A stretch of 64,000 nucleotides of DNA from Aplysia californica (Eukaryota > Mollusca > Gastropoda > Aplysiida > Aplysiidae), in assembly GCF_000002075.1 (NCBI RefSeq), contig NW_004798019.1:15744-79743 (forward strand), in the 5' to 3' direction. Below, one piece after another: positions 35,901-49,167 of the stretch. Position 1 is the stretch's first letter. Each line of letters opens with the position of its first letter. Below the pieces are notes generated by a model. That model did no database searches, had not been told where the DNA came from, and saw only the letters and a program-made list of their open reading frames with translations. The position numbers and the translations under genes were made by a program.

Positions 35901-38900
35901 TAGTGAGACATAAGCCCATCATAGACGCAGTGTGGGTACATTCAATAGCACTTGTGGGAAAGCCCAAAAGAAACATTCCTGGAGGAGAGACACACACACA
36001 AGGACCCATTCCGTTTCCAAAACTTTTACTAGGCAGATCACTTCTATAACCCACAGCCACTGCCACAGAGGAAGATGTGATACAGTTTACAGTAACTGGA
36101 CACTATAGAAAATACTACACCACTGTAGTAGAGAGAAGTAACCATTTCGCAAACGTAACAGCTTGCATTGATTTTGAATTACTAGAATGGAAAACAAGTA
36201 TACATCATGTAAATCAATGCATAACGACATCAACCGGGACTGATCGCATACCAGTGAGGGCAACACAAAGTAAAAGGAAAATAACGTAGCTGGTACACAT
36301 GCCACACCCCCCACCCCCTCCCCCAAGGTGTCAAGGCAGAAAGGGACGGACAATACAACCGCACGCTATGAATGAAAGCAAGATATGAAAATCCCCAATA
36401 CCAAGTGGCCTTTTTTACAGCAATTCAATATTTCAAGCAACAACTATCATAAAAAAGCAAAAAGCGTTGAATAGATTTCAATACAAGTCTTAAAAAACAG
36501 CGGACTGAATTTGAGGAGGCAAAAGTGCAGCTGACCTGACTGACTCCCCAACCAGCGAAAGCAAGAGATGGGAGATCCAACCTCATACTTAAGTTCTGCT
36601 CGTATTTTGATTCGAGTCCAAAATAGTAATTCACTGCTTGACATGACATAAATGACTGCACAATTACACACTCACATCTATCAATTTCAAAGAACAAGAT
36701 TGACATGTGAAGGAAAGACGAAAACTTTGAAAAAGTCCCTCCCCTCCACATCACCATATCTTTCCAGGATACTTCGTGCTATATTCGACTGGTCAACTGT
36801 GTCCCTTTCTTGACACTAGGCTTACCATATTCTCAAAGAGGAAACCCCAAACTTCTGGTCTTGCAAACACTTGCAACACAATAGGAGGTCGTATAAGTGC
36901 GGAAGATCAGAGGTGTTACAAAAGCATAACAAACACAAAAAAAGGAGGAAAGACAAGGACGACAGATGTTTGATAGGAAAGAAGAAGCAAACCACACCAG
37001 AGCCCCCGCCAACCACCCACACTTCTGGTTTCAATTTAATCATTCAAATTCAATATCTTGCGGACACTGTAAATCACGTTAGAACAGCTGTGCCAATGCT
37101 GTCTATTAGTGCTGGGCGGTAATCGATATTTTACCATTTGCAAGCCCTTAGCCTTAAGGGTTCAATAGTGAGCTTGAATACAACTAGAGCGCTCTCTGTT
37201 CCAAGCAAATGACACGGCTGTTTCGACTTATCTTATCGCAGACTTGCCAATCCTCCAAATTCACTTTGCTTATTTTTCAGGCTGGGGAATCATTATTTTG
37301 TTTCTTTTGAAAAAGAAATATTTCGCGACACCAAAAGCTAATTAATTTCTTATTCCAATACTCGATGGAGAAAAACAAGAGGTATCTGTAATTGCACGCG
37401 TATTCTCAACTTACGATGTGAACTCGGATTATGCGGAATCGGGCAACACAGACAAATTCTAGGCCTTCAACAAGGAGAGGCAGAGACCTGGGACAAGTTT
37501 TACGATCCGAGTAGGGCTCAACAGCTGGTTTTGAGCAATGGCGATCATGCTTACAAGAAAATAAAATGATGTGTATTTGATCGTTTTGACGTGCATTTCC
37601 GTATTGCTGGCAGTTCTGCGTACTAGGATAAGCAATTGCTTACAGGTTGACAAGTCTGCTATCGTATCCACCACCAACCCCCCTTACTATGCTGCAATTG
37701 AAAGGGACGCAACACACTGAAGTAACATCAGTGATTGGGGACAGGTGTACGTGTTGGGGGGGGGAGGCTAAAAAAAAAAAAAATTCCCGCCAAGGAGGGA
37801 AGCGCTGCAGCTTGGAACACGGCTATCAAACACAGAGAGTACAGTGTTTCTCTGAGCACTGATAATATCACTACAGCGGCTCAATCAAGGCTCCGCACCC
37901 ATACGGCTTTTGAAAATGTTTTTATTGCTTTTTTAGTTTTATTGAAAAAAGACAACACAACAATGGTCTGTTGTGAAATATCTTTCCGTAAAAAAAATTC
38001 TGGGTAGGGTCCAAAGAATAAATCACGTCTTCAGAACCCCAGCAGATTAAGATTTTAGATTACATAACAACCCGACCACAGCAACTAAACATGTGCAGCG
38101 ATGCACAGCATACACGTTTCTTTTTTATGTCATTTTTTACAGCAAGTTGTACGAACTTGGCAAAGAAGCAGAAATATAAATGTGCACTTTCACGACAATT
38201 GTTCTTCTACAGGTTTTTAAACGAAAAATCAGACCGGAATATTTGATAGGTCAGCAGAAATAACGGAGCAATAGCAAAAATGTACACCAGACCGCTATTA
38301 GCCTAATATCACCCGCTGTATGGTGTACCTATTTACTGGGACCGATTGTTCTGGGTAGAGTCCAGTTTACTCATAAAGATAGCAGCCTTTCAACCTGTGG
38401 ACATCCTAATCTGACCTACAGTGGTTAAAGCCATCTACCTCTGCTGTTTGTTAAAACTTCTGAGAAAAATGAAGTGACATGGAAGAGATTTTCACCTCAA
38501 CGCATTAACTCATTCGCTATCCACTCAACTTTTTTTTAAATAGCTGAAAATCAATGCGCCACGGTCTCGCTAACATATGATGACAAACAAACATAAGCAA
38601 AGGGTGTACATAGAGGGAAATGACAAACAAAACAATGGGTGTACATAGAAAGAAATGACAAACATTTAAGGAAAAATAGATTAGATGTATTTTTTTTCCA
38701 AACTATAGATTCTATCTCGATCTCAATAACGGAAAAGCGGATTAGGATCAAAATACCGGAAATACCGCAAAAAGCGCTAAAGTTGCATCCCTGGCTATTT
38801 ATTATTTTCAGCTGGAGGAAGAATTTTTTTCGGGACGGCGAAATGAGATGGTGACTAGAGCGCAGTTCAAAGGTCTTTGGGGCCAAAAATTCAAATAAAT

Positions 38901-41900
38901 ACCAACATATTATACACTGAAAATTTCAGTATGATTTGTAGAATATATCTGTAATGTTTGTGTATTTTTCAACTTTGATTCTTGTAAGAGGCGATCATGC
39001 AACACAATTTTGCTTGGATGCAGATAAAATTTGAAAACAAAAAAAATAATCTTTGTGAAACAAAAAATGTTTGCACCTTGGCAAATGATACATCAAAATT
39101 ACCATAAATGAATAGAACTGGGAAATATTGAAAAATCAGAAGTTATTTACATACAGAGTGGAACTTTTTGTGCAACTTCACCAAAAAAGGATGATTATGG
39201 GGAGAAAAAAATATTTTGACAATTTAGATCTAGATCTAGCACTGAAAAATATTGATTTCTCAATAACAGAGCAATGGCAATTTGAGTCCAGTAGTATCAA
39301 TATTCTAAAGAAGAGTCCTGCATTTCTTTAGTGAGCAAAATAATGAAACACTTTGTTGTGTAAAAGTACTAAGACTGGTGTCTGGGCTATAATACGGGAA
39401 TCCCGATAAAACAAAATCGCATACTTTGAAACCGCGCTTCAAAACTGAACCAAAACTTCCGATTTTCGGTGGGAAACGCTTGACCCGGAAGTCAATGTTA
39501 TATTATAACCTTTATTTTAACATGGATATGTAGATTGAAACAAAAATCTAAGCTAGAATTATAGGTCCGTCCTCGAGCCGAGCCTCTGATCACAGTTCGG
39601 CGTAGGGAATTAAGGCACAAATTAACTAAAACCATATTGGGATTGCCTTACCCGTGTCGGTAGTTCATTTATCAGGACATACGACACCAAAGGCTGCGAC
39701 TGTAAAGCTCTTCCCGTAATAGTTTGTGACAGACACTGGCACACTAACGCCAAGTTCCCCCCCCCCCCCCCAAAAAAAATCCTATGTGAAAATCGGCCCA
39801 AACAGGTGAAATGACATGAGAATCAAAATTGCTTGGCATCGACCATGCAAACAGCTGTTTTGATGTTTATGCAATTAGACCTTGCTTTAACCCTCAACCC
39901 CATATAATGGAATGGCATTTACTCTTATCATAGGCATTACACATGCATTCAATAAAATAGCTTACTGAATATCACAAGGAATGGTAAGTAGCCGATCAAA
40001 GACAGCAACTAGTTAAACACACAGCAGAAAGTTTGATTAAACCCCAAATTGATACAGCTTCATATAACTGAGAGCAGACAGACCTTCCATCCTGAAGGGA
40101 AAGTTACTACTTGGTGGCAATTAAATCAAAGCCTCCATAAGCAAACATGCTTGATTTTTTTTTTAGGTCATAATTAGGTTCAGTTCAACGAAATGGGTTC
40201 AGTTCAACGAAATGGAAGCTAACAGCTGTATTGTAAAAAAAATGACACCTTTAAGTAAATATCACATGCGCACTTTCGAGCCCAAATGTGGAAAAATATA
40301 ATTCTACAATTAAGAGAGCCAGTACCTCCTGCTAGGGTGCCGAGGGTTATATTGACTATCAGGAAGGGAAACACATCGTGGGGATTAACGCCAAGTTCCT
40401 CTGTGTAATCACTATCAGCCCCCCCACACACAATTATTTCCAATTAAAGTAATCACTGCTCAACATTTGCTACCAATTACCATCACCAGCAATTGAATGC
40501 CACAGAGCCCCTCGGTCTGACGACAGCAGCGGGAAATCCAATTTCCTGCCATGCAACAAAAGATTTTTCTCGGCTACCCTCCAAGATACCAGATATCGAA
40601 CAGTAAAGTTGAAAAAAAAAAGCGAAACATCCGAACATCCGAGACCATTCGAGCAGCAAACGAGAGATGTCGGTTGACCTGGGGCCATTTTGCACAACTG
40701 ACGACAATCTTCTGTGAGAGGTTCTGGTAGCAGCCATAAGCAGAACCCTGTGCAAAGAGGATTCAAAGTTACTTGGATGAGGGAATGACCGAAAAAGGTA
40801 GACGGTGAAAAAGAAAATAACATGACCACTTAAATACTGTATATAACCAATGTTTCTGTGACTTTTCTTTCTTGGTTATAAAGAACATTTTTGAGAGATT
40901 AGAAAGGCACAAATTTCTTCAGTCTCAATAGAATGTGAAACAACCAACAGATTTTTTAAAAACCAAAAAACCCAAGATTGTTTTGTTTTAGTAAAGATTT
41001 ACAGCACTCGCAACTGCATAAAAGGTCCTAAGAGCACCAAGGGGTGGATATTAACAGAAGTCCAAATGGGGAATCGGGCTTACTCTGCTCACCTCTCTAA
41101 CCTCAACAGCACAAATTCTGCTTCGACTATCAAGGCACCCCGGAAATAGCAGTTCACAAGAGAATGACAAACATACAAAAAAGTAGAGGTAAATGACGAG
41201 AGTAAAGATGAGGAAAGAAAAGGCTATGTTGTTCCAGCACAGTATGAGCACATTGATAAATCAGCCAATTTACAATCTACAGTGCAACAATATGGGCGGG
41301 TGGGGATTTCCAAAAACACCACACACTAAACCGTTCTGAGGAAGCTAACTGTATGAAGGCACTATCCAAAGGTCTTTCCTTAAAGCCTCACATTGCACCT
41401 CAAAAAAATTCTGATTTGCAATAGTCGCAAAGAGTTTTCCATGTTTTCAATTTTTAAAAAGTGGAGTGGAGTACAGATAAGTGAACAAGTGAACTGATTA
41501 AAAACTCCTTACCAGGTCCTGATGATGTCTGAGGATACCTCACAGTTCAGAGTACCAGCTTTGCAAGAAATCACAAACTGCCAACCTTCGACGACAGGAG
41601 AGTAAGACATCCACCATTCCATCCAATCAATCAAAATTCAGTTTCACCACAATCTCATCCAATCAGCAGCCCACGGACCACAATCTCATCCCGTCAGCAG
41701 CATCCGGAATCTGCAGTAATGTCCATACTTCTTTCTGAAGCTCTCACCATCTGTCTTAAAATCCACATATCCTATACTATAAGAACGCAGTGATCCTTGG
41801 AGCTCACAAAGATCTAAAACAAGATGCATTGACCCAAGTTTACAAAAGGGAACACAAGGGCACAAGTTCTTAATCCTCAGGGGACCAGGGTTCACACTTT

Positions 41901-44900
41901 AGTTATAGTTAAAAGTTTTACGCCAATTGTAACACAATAAGGTAATATAAGTGCCGAGATTATAGAGGTGTGTAACAAGAGAGTAACAGACACAAAAAAG
42001 ACGGAGAAAAGGACGATAGATCTCTGATAGGAAAGCTATCAGATGAGTGAACAGTTTCAGCGACTTTTAAATTTATCTTCCCAACGATAGTTGCGACAAA
42101 TCTTGTTTCAGCATCACCGCACGACTCTTCCATAAAAATAAACGCTTAAATAATGGCGTTATTTCTTTTACTCACATATTTCTGTGATTCTACCAAACAG
42201 ACAAACTAAACCGTCTTTATTTGTTAAAGTAAACAGCAGAACATTGACATAATAATGGTAATTTAGTGCTGGGAACAAATAAGACAGATGGACAGAGATA
42301 CAGTGGGAAAGTAAAGAGGTAGAACCCATCAGTGACCCCCTTCAACTACCGGCAAAAACACCCTCCAGTAACAGCACGAAAATAAAGGACAATTGTCCTG
42401 TAGCCCTTATTCAGCCAGAACCTCTCCAACAAATACCTATAAGTTACAAAATTTAAAGGTAGTGGCAATAAAAAAATTTAAGCACGAAGATTCCTCAACA
42501 AACTAGCATTGCAAAAATGAACTGGCAGAACCAATAACATTATTTCCTTCCAAGTCCTAAAAATAAAAAATTACAAGTTTTAAACCAAACATTTCGAAAA
42601 AGAGAAGACCGCCATGTTAATGAGCCACTTCCTGGAGAATGAGCCAGACTCAGACACAATGCAACAACCCTCACCCCAGAATCAAGCGTCATGGTGCTAT
42701 GACATTTCAAACTGAGCCGTATGACGATACATTGAAGGTTCAGTCGGAGAAGAGATGTGGTCTCGAGAGGAGGGATCCGGACTCATGAAATTTTTTTAAA
42801 ATAGCCCTAATGAACACACATAAAGCTGATCCAGGGAAACAGGTTAAATTTTGGTTTCCTCAATTCAATAGAGCAGCAGCACATTTTTTCCCCAAAAAAA
42901 CGGAGACACTCGTCAGCTTGGCCAGTAGCTCCGAATGGTGCTCTGACTTGGTCCAACTGAGCAGTCCACACCGCTTGGTGTCAGCTCATCCCCCTTAGAA
43001 CGATCTGTAGCATAAAATGGAAGTTTAAATCACACTGTATAAAATGTGTGAACGCTTGAACTAGAACAAATCTTTTAAGACACTTATTTGATTTAAATAA
43101 ATGTGTAAAAAATCTAAGCAAAAATATGGACTACACAGGTCAACATTGTGCAAAACGTAACTTTGGCTGACAGTAATATTGGTGTGTATATGCCAATCAC
43201 AATTCAGACAAAGGAATTATGAAATACCAATTGCAACCTAATACCAATATACAACAAATAAAGTGGTCAGTGAAGTCTTTCATATAACACTTCATCAAGG
43301 GAAATTTGTTCAATTATAAGGCTACAGATTCATAAAGCCAATCTTCATGTTTGCTTTTATAAACCTGAAATAAAAATATTAATCTTTCTTGTGGCTCATG
43401 GTTCACAGATAGAAAAAGGTGCAGCACAATCACTTTGAACATAAATAAATTTGATGATTATATAGTATTCAGAGTAAATATGGCTTCAAACAAATGCAAA
43501 AGAAATTACATTCTGTTTCAATATTGTAAGACATAATTAACTCAAGAAACTCTCAAATGATGACCAGATCTTTCTGCCATATAGAAAGACAAATGTGGTG
43601 AACTTCCTTTCCCAAACTTTTCAATATGATCTGTTTATATACAAACCATTGTACCCAAGAAGATGGATCCAGCCTGCTGGTTGAGCAAGGAGGCGGAGGA
43701 GACAAACCATTAAGTGTGTCTATCTCCAGCTTTCCACTTCTCAAACCAAGGCCAGAAGATTATCTGTGCACATCCAGTTTGTGGTGGTGGAAGGAGAGAA
43801 AAAAACTAAATTAACACAGGGGTCCTCATTCAATACAACGCTAGTTGGACAGAAAATAGTACGTTAGAGGTGCCACCTATATTTCCAGGTATTGTAGACA
43901 GGCAAAAAAAACACAAAAAAACATCATAAACTATGATCTGGAATAAAAACTGATATAAACCAAAGTCTTATACTCTCACTCTTCCAAAATTCGTGGTAAA
44001 GTGGCACCTCGAGTTGAACACATGATGCTCCATAGTTTCCATCTTTCACAACTAGTAGCCAAGGGTGAGATCAGCTTGGGCTATTGTGTATAAAAGCAAT
44101 TTAGCTCATTACTTTGTGCAAAAAAAATTCTAAAGAGCAGGATTTCAACACATATGTTCACAATTCTAGCTTTTTTTTATAAATAACATTATTGGGGTTC
44201 TCTTTTTTCTTTAAAACTTAAATGACTATGGTACATCACATTCAACATGGCTCAAAAACCTGAATACGACTAAATGACTCACATCTGCCCCCAGCCAAGC
44301 CTTCACATCTTGATATAACATAAAAAAGGACATGAACATATCGTCACGCAACTGTCCGGATGTATTAAGCCGAAAATTTTGATTTTTCTCTTTTGCAGTT
44401 TTTTTATGTGGAATCTAAAAGCATGTGTTCGAATAATATGTTGTTGAAATTTAATGCCAAAGAAAAAAAGACAAGAAAAGATACACGAACAAGTATAATA
44501 TAAATGATTTTGTTTCTTTCACTTGAAAAATTTTGCATTTTGAGCTTAGAACAATTGAACAGCTTACCAACTATATACTTCTTTTAGTTACCCTACTTTA
44601 TTTTTTTATTTTTTTTTACTTCGAGAATCCCTTATTCCATCATTATTTCATGTACAACAGTGTGAAAGGGGTGAGGAGAATTGATAGGCAGGGAAAAATT
44701 CACGGTAAACATCTCTGAGATGTGATTTCATTTTACTCTTTAGCTCGGAAAGCAACAAAAATGGGGATTGCTGGGGTTGTTTCAGTCTACGCCATCAGCA
44801 CTGGAGTATAGAAGAGGCAAACTGGTGTCACTGTTCATATGCCGATACTAATTCTGAGCTTAACTCGAGGAATTGCATTAAAAGAATAATGAAATTTTGA

Positions 44901-47900
44901 GAAAATGCGACAATCTAATTCTTACCTTTTATTTCTCACTTGCTTGACGTGATGAAAGACATTGATCACATCTCTGTTTCGCTTGGGGCACTCTTCAATC
45001 TTTGAGGCTAGCATTATGCTGGCCATGGCCACAACCTGTCAACAGGTAATAAAAAGTTAAGACCAAGAACACTAAATAAGGAGATTACCATGACCAGTGC
45101 CCTGGCAAAACTTACTCTCAAGCAAGTTTTGATCAGTCGATAGTACTGAACAATAAAAAAAAATATTAATCAAAGAAAGGATTTCTACTACAACCATTAT
45201 GACAAACTTTCCTTGATGGGACCCCCCCCCCCAATAAAATAGAACCACATATTGACAGAGAACGACCAATTTAACTTTATAAGCTCAAATCTGAAGAGAA
45301 GTACTTCATTTAGTCATGAAAACAAGCGAACAATGAATTGTTCCACATCAAGTGAGTGACATGTCATTCACGGTATATATAGAAATCCTTTCCTTCAAAA
45401 CAACTGACATTAATTCAGGAAAATGACCATCACAACGCCTGCACTCATGTACTCAGTGTATTGAGCTAAACTGTGTGAATAACCCAGCCCATGCTCGTAT
45501 TTTCTGTTATCCCAACTCACTTTGATTAAAGTTTGGTGACCCTTCTTCTACAGCAACTAGTCATGACAAACAAACAGCAAAAGACATTAAAATATAGAAT
45601 GAAACTTTAATTTAAATTTTAGTCAATATTTTTCAGTCAGTCAGCTTTTTCTGGCAGGAAAAGGATGGTTTACTGATCAGTTCTAGTTCTGCCGTCTTCC
45701 CTTTTGCCTTTTGACCCAAATAACTACATCCAGATTAAATCCTCATCAATGTAATATATTATATTCTTCCTCCTGACCAAGCATTGTCTGCTCATTCATT
45801 TACTTCTCTCCTTCATTGTTAAGTTAACTATAAATCGCCATCAATGGCAGAGATCAATAATCTTGATTCAAGGTCAATTCAAAGAAAAATACAAGTTTAA
45901 AAAATCAGCGAAAAAGTGCCAGACTACGATTGTAACTTGCTCTCCAGTTGCGAGACAGTTTAATCACATAAAGACAAAAACTGAAAAACTGAGCAGAACC
46001 AAAAGCCATAGTTTTAACCCAAGGTGGATTTACATTTACAAAAAACATGATAAAATGAAAAATACAGAAGGGGCATTTTACGTTGACTATCTTCCTGGAT
46101 TAATGTCAGTTGTACAATTAGTACTTTAAGAGATTGCACACACCATATACAGAATGAATCCACTTACCTCCATATTATGCTTGATGAAGGACTTTGAAAA
46201 GTAGAATCTTTGAAACACAACCTGGGCAGTTGCCATAGCCACCTGAAAGAAAATGTATAAATTTAAATATATTATAAATTGTTATATGAAGTTTTTCAAA
46301 AATAAAACTTGAGAAAATGTTCAATTGTCTGTGCATACTCAGATCAAGTCATCAGTATTGATGCACAGTCAAACACAGTTAACTCGCATTCGTCGGGGAT
46401 TGAAATGCTTCATAATACGATATATAGCCTAGATCTAGATTCTAGGCTAACCTACATAAAAAACTTCAAAGCAACAAATGATAGGCCTAATTTATGGGAA
46501 AAACTGTTGGTCAGTCGGGAGAACAGAAAATTTTTTAAAAACCTTCCGGGACCAGGGTTCGTTTCCAGGCTCATAAAATAGGCTAATTGTATGACTTTAA
46601 ACTTTAACTTTTGTCCTGCGCCTGTGCTGAGATGTGAATCTTAGTAACAGATTACGTTGGACGTTCTGGGCAGGCCGCCGGGGTCACTCAGTGTGTGCTG
46701 TGTTGGTGTACAGCGCATACGACGTGAAACGTGTTTTCGCTGTGAATACCGAGGGAGTGTGTTAACCAACGAAGAAAATAACGCTTTATCTTTCATAGCT
46801 TTCTATTTATAAAGTGTTACAAACACAAGAATAACTCCCTCTCATAAATAAGCTGATAAGACATTACGAGTAGTTACACCCACTCTAATAACCTTTCTAG
46901 ACCCTCTTGTTATTTTGAATGACCTGCGGTTCGAAAGGTGATAACATAGGTCATGATAGGTCAATTTTCGAATGTTTGGCACTCAAATTGTTCTTTGTAC
47001 CTGCACAATGGTATTCAAAATTATTAAATAAGCTTATTTTTTATCAGGCAGTATTATTCCATACAAAATCAAGCTCATTTGAAAGATTTTGTACAGAAAA
47101 AATAAGTCTTGTTTCCTGACTATCCTTTAAAGCTCCTTGTGTCTAAGTGGGTCAATTTGTTCTATAATTTCGGTAAATTTTTACTTTCACCCCCGCACAC
47201 AGATGCACTGTTTCAGGGGTCAAACTGCTGTACTGTTTGCTGCAGATCACACTAAAGCCACTAAAACTGTCGCTTATCAATTATTTTCAAGACAATTTCA
47301 AATCTAACTGTAAAATATCAAATTATATGTAAAAACAGGGGGGCATGCCCCCCTGTAACCCCCCAGATGTTCTTTTACACCAGTGGGGCAGGCCCCCCTG
47401 GAACCCCCCGATTGGTCCTAGCATGTCTATCTCGGTTAAAAACAATCAAATATTTCAAAAAACTATTAATTTGCGACGGAAATGAAGTTGATATTCGTGT
47501 TCAGCGCATCAATATTTAGTAGAAAATAGACAACTGGTAGCTGAGTGTGAGACGGGAGGGAAAGTAAAAAAATAGCACAGGCGAGTCTTTTGGCTATTCT
47601 CACCCGGTGGGCGTTCACCGTTTACAGCCTAGGCCAACCAGTGAAGCGTTCACCCTGAACCACAGAATTCTACACTGTGATAACAGAATTATAGAATTCT
47701 GTACTGTGAACAAACGTTCTAGATCTATTACTCCTGTTAGTGTTAGCCTAAAAGCGTGCAATTTTGTCTGTGGGCAGTGGAGAGAGAGAAACAGAGAGAG
47801 AGAGGAGTAGGCCTAGCGCGAGAACTTCCGGGCAAAACAAAATGGCGACCCGCGTAGTTCGGCTCGATTCGGAAAGTTAAATAGCCGTAGCATCTTTGTA

Positions 47901-49134
47901 GACAACCAAATTAATTTAGTTTTCTTGTTTAAAATCATTTTTTAACTTTGTTTTGGTCAATTTGATCGTCCACACCGATAGAGAGCATTCAGAAAGAGAC
48001 AGAGAGAGAGAGAGAGAGAGAGAGGAGGAGTAGATCTTGCGAGAACTTCCGGGCAAAACGAATGGCGACCCGAGTAGTTCGGCTCGATTCGAAAAGTGAA
48101 ATAGCCATAGCATCTTTGAAGACGATCAAATAAGCTTGCTTTTGTTAGCAATGACAATGAAAAATTAAATGTTCATCCAAATTGCTTAAAAATGGGCTTA
48201 AATGAAAATAAAGTAAATTTTAAGAACTATGGTTTTTAAATTTTAAAAATCCATATAAATAAAAAAGTTATTGGGGTTTTTGTTTGCAAAATGTTGGAGG
48301 ACCTTCATATAGGAAAAAATTGCCAAAATGTGGGACATGTTTTGATGTATTTTGAGAAAAAAATTCATAAGTCAGTAATGAATTGGAGCATATGAATGAA
48401 ACTTGGCATCTCCCTGTGATTTTTAGTGCAGAATCTAGTTCTGCTATCACTTTTTCGATGTCTTTATTACTTTGGATCTTAAAGACTGATATTTGCGTGA
48501 AATTTGGTGAATTGCGTGACATCGTTTTTACCGCGACGCGATCGCTCCTTCTAAAACTCAGTAAAGCACTATCGGGAAATCCCGCGATGTAGTCATCGGT
48601 GACCTATTTGGTTATAGGCAGCCAATCACATGCCGCCTAGCGATCACGCGCCTCTTGCATGCCGGCACCTCGCGTTTAGAATGCGTGATCTAGTTTCCAG
48701 ATCTAGTGTTTTATCAATGGATGGGTGGTAATTTTAAGTTGGTACGGAAAATCTACTAAACGCAGAGATCTGAAATTTTACAGCAATAAGGAACACATGT
48801 GGGGCGCTTGTGTGGTCTGCGATCAACCCGCAGCTCCGCTTAGTTTTCGAACCGCAGAGGAAATTCGCACAAACACGGCAATATCTTCGATTCTAGTAAG
48901 GCCACCTCTATTCTCACCCGGGATGAGAATAGTGCAGGCGAGTCTTTTGGCTATTCTCACCTGGTGCGCGTTCACCGTTATAGCCTAGATCTAGGCCAAC
49001 AAATTGTGCGTTCACCCTAAACCACAGAATTCTACACTGTGATAACAGAAACATTGTAGAATTCTGTGCCGTGAACAAACGTTCCATTACAACTGTAGCC
49101 TACCAAAAACGTACAATTTTGTCTGTGGGCAGTG

Positions 49135-49167
<33 letters not shown>

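Larger units (their letters stand above)
31295..44925 (-). other. Cyclin L intron 3 (13.6 kb)
   Basis: It is rich in insertions: five family A copies, one B, one C and one E. Homopolymer runs occur at 33280-33291 (C), 33637-33647 (G) and 39759-39772 (C). No other conserved exon was recognised. Stretches 37.1-41.0 kb and 42.4-44.9 kb show nothing I can name beyond small repeats and a hAT-end-like AGTGCTGGGCGGTAATCG at 37110. Confidence 0.6.

Noticed and set aside
37105-37200. hAT terminus (AGTGCTGGGCGGTAATCG)
   Set aside because: No matching inverted end was found downstream; could be chance or a solo fragment.
38495-38530. piggyBac-like start TTAACTCATTCGCTATCC
   Set aside because: No inverted partner before the next few kilobases.
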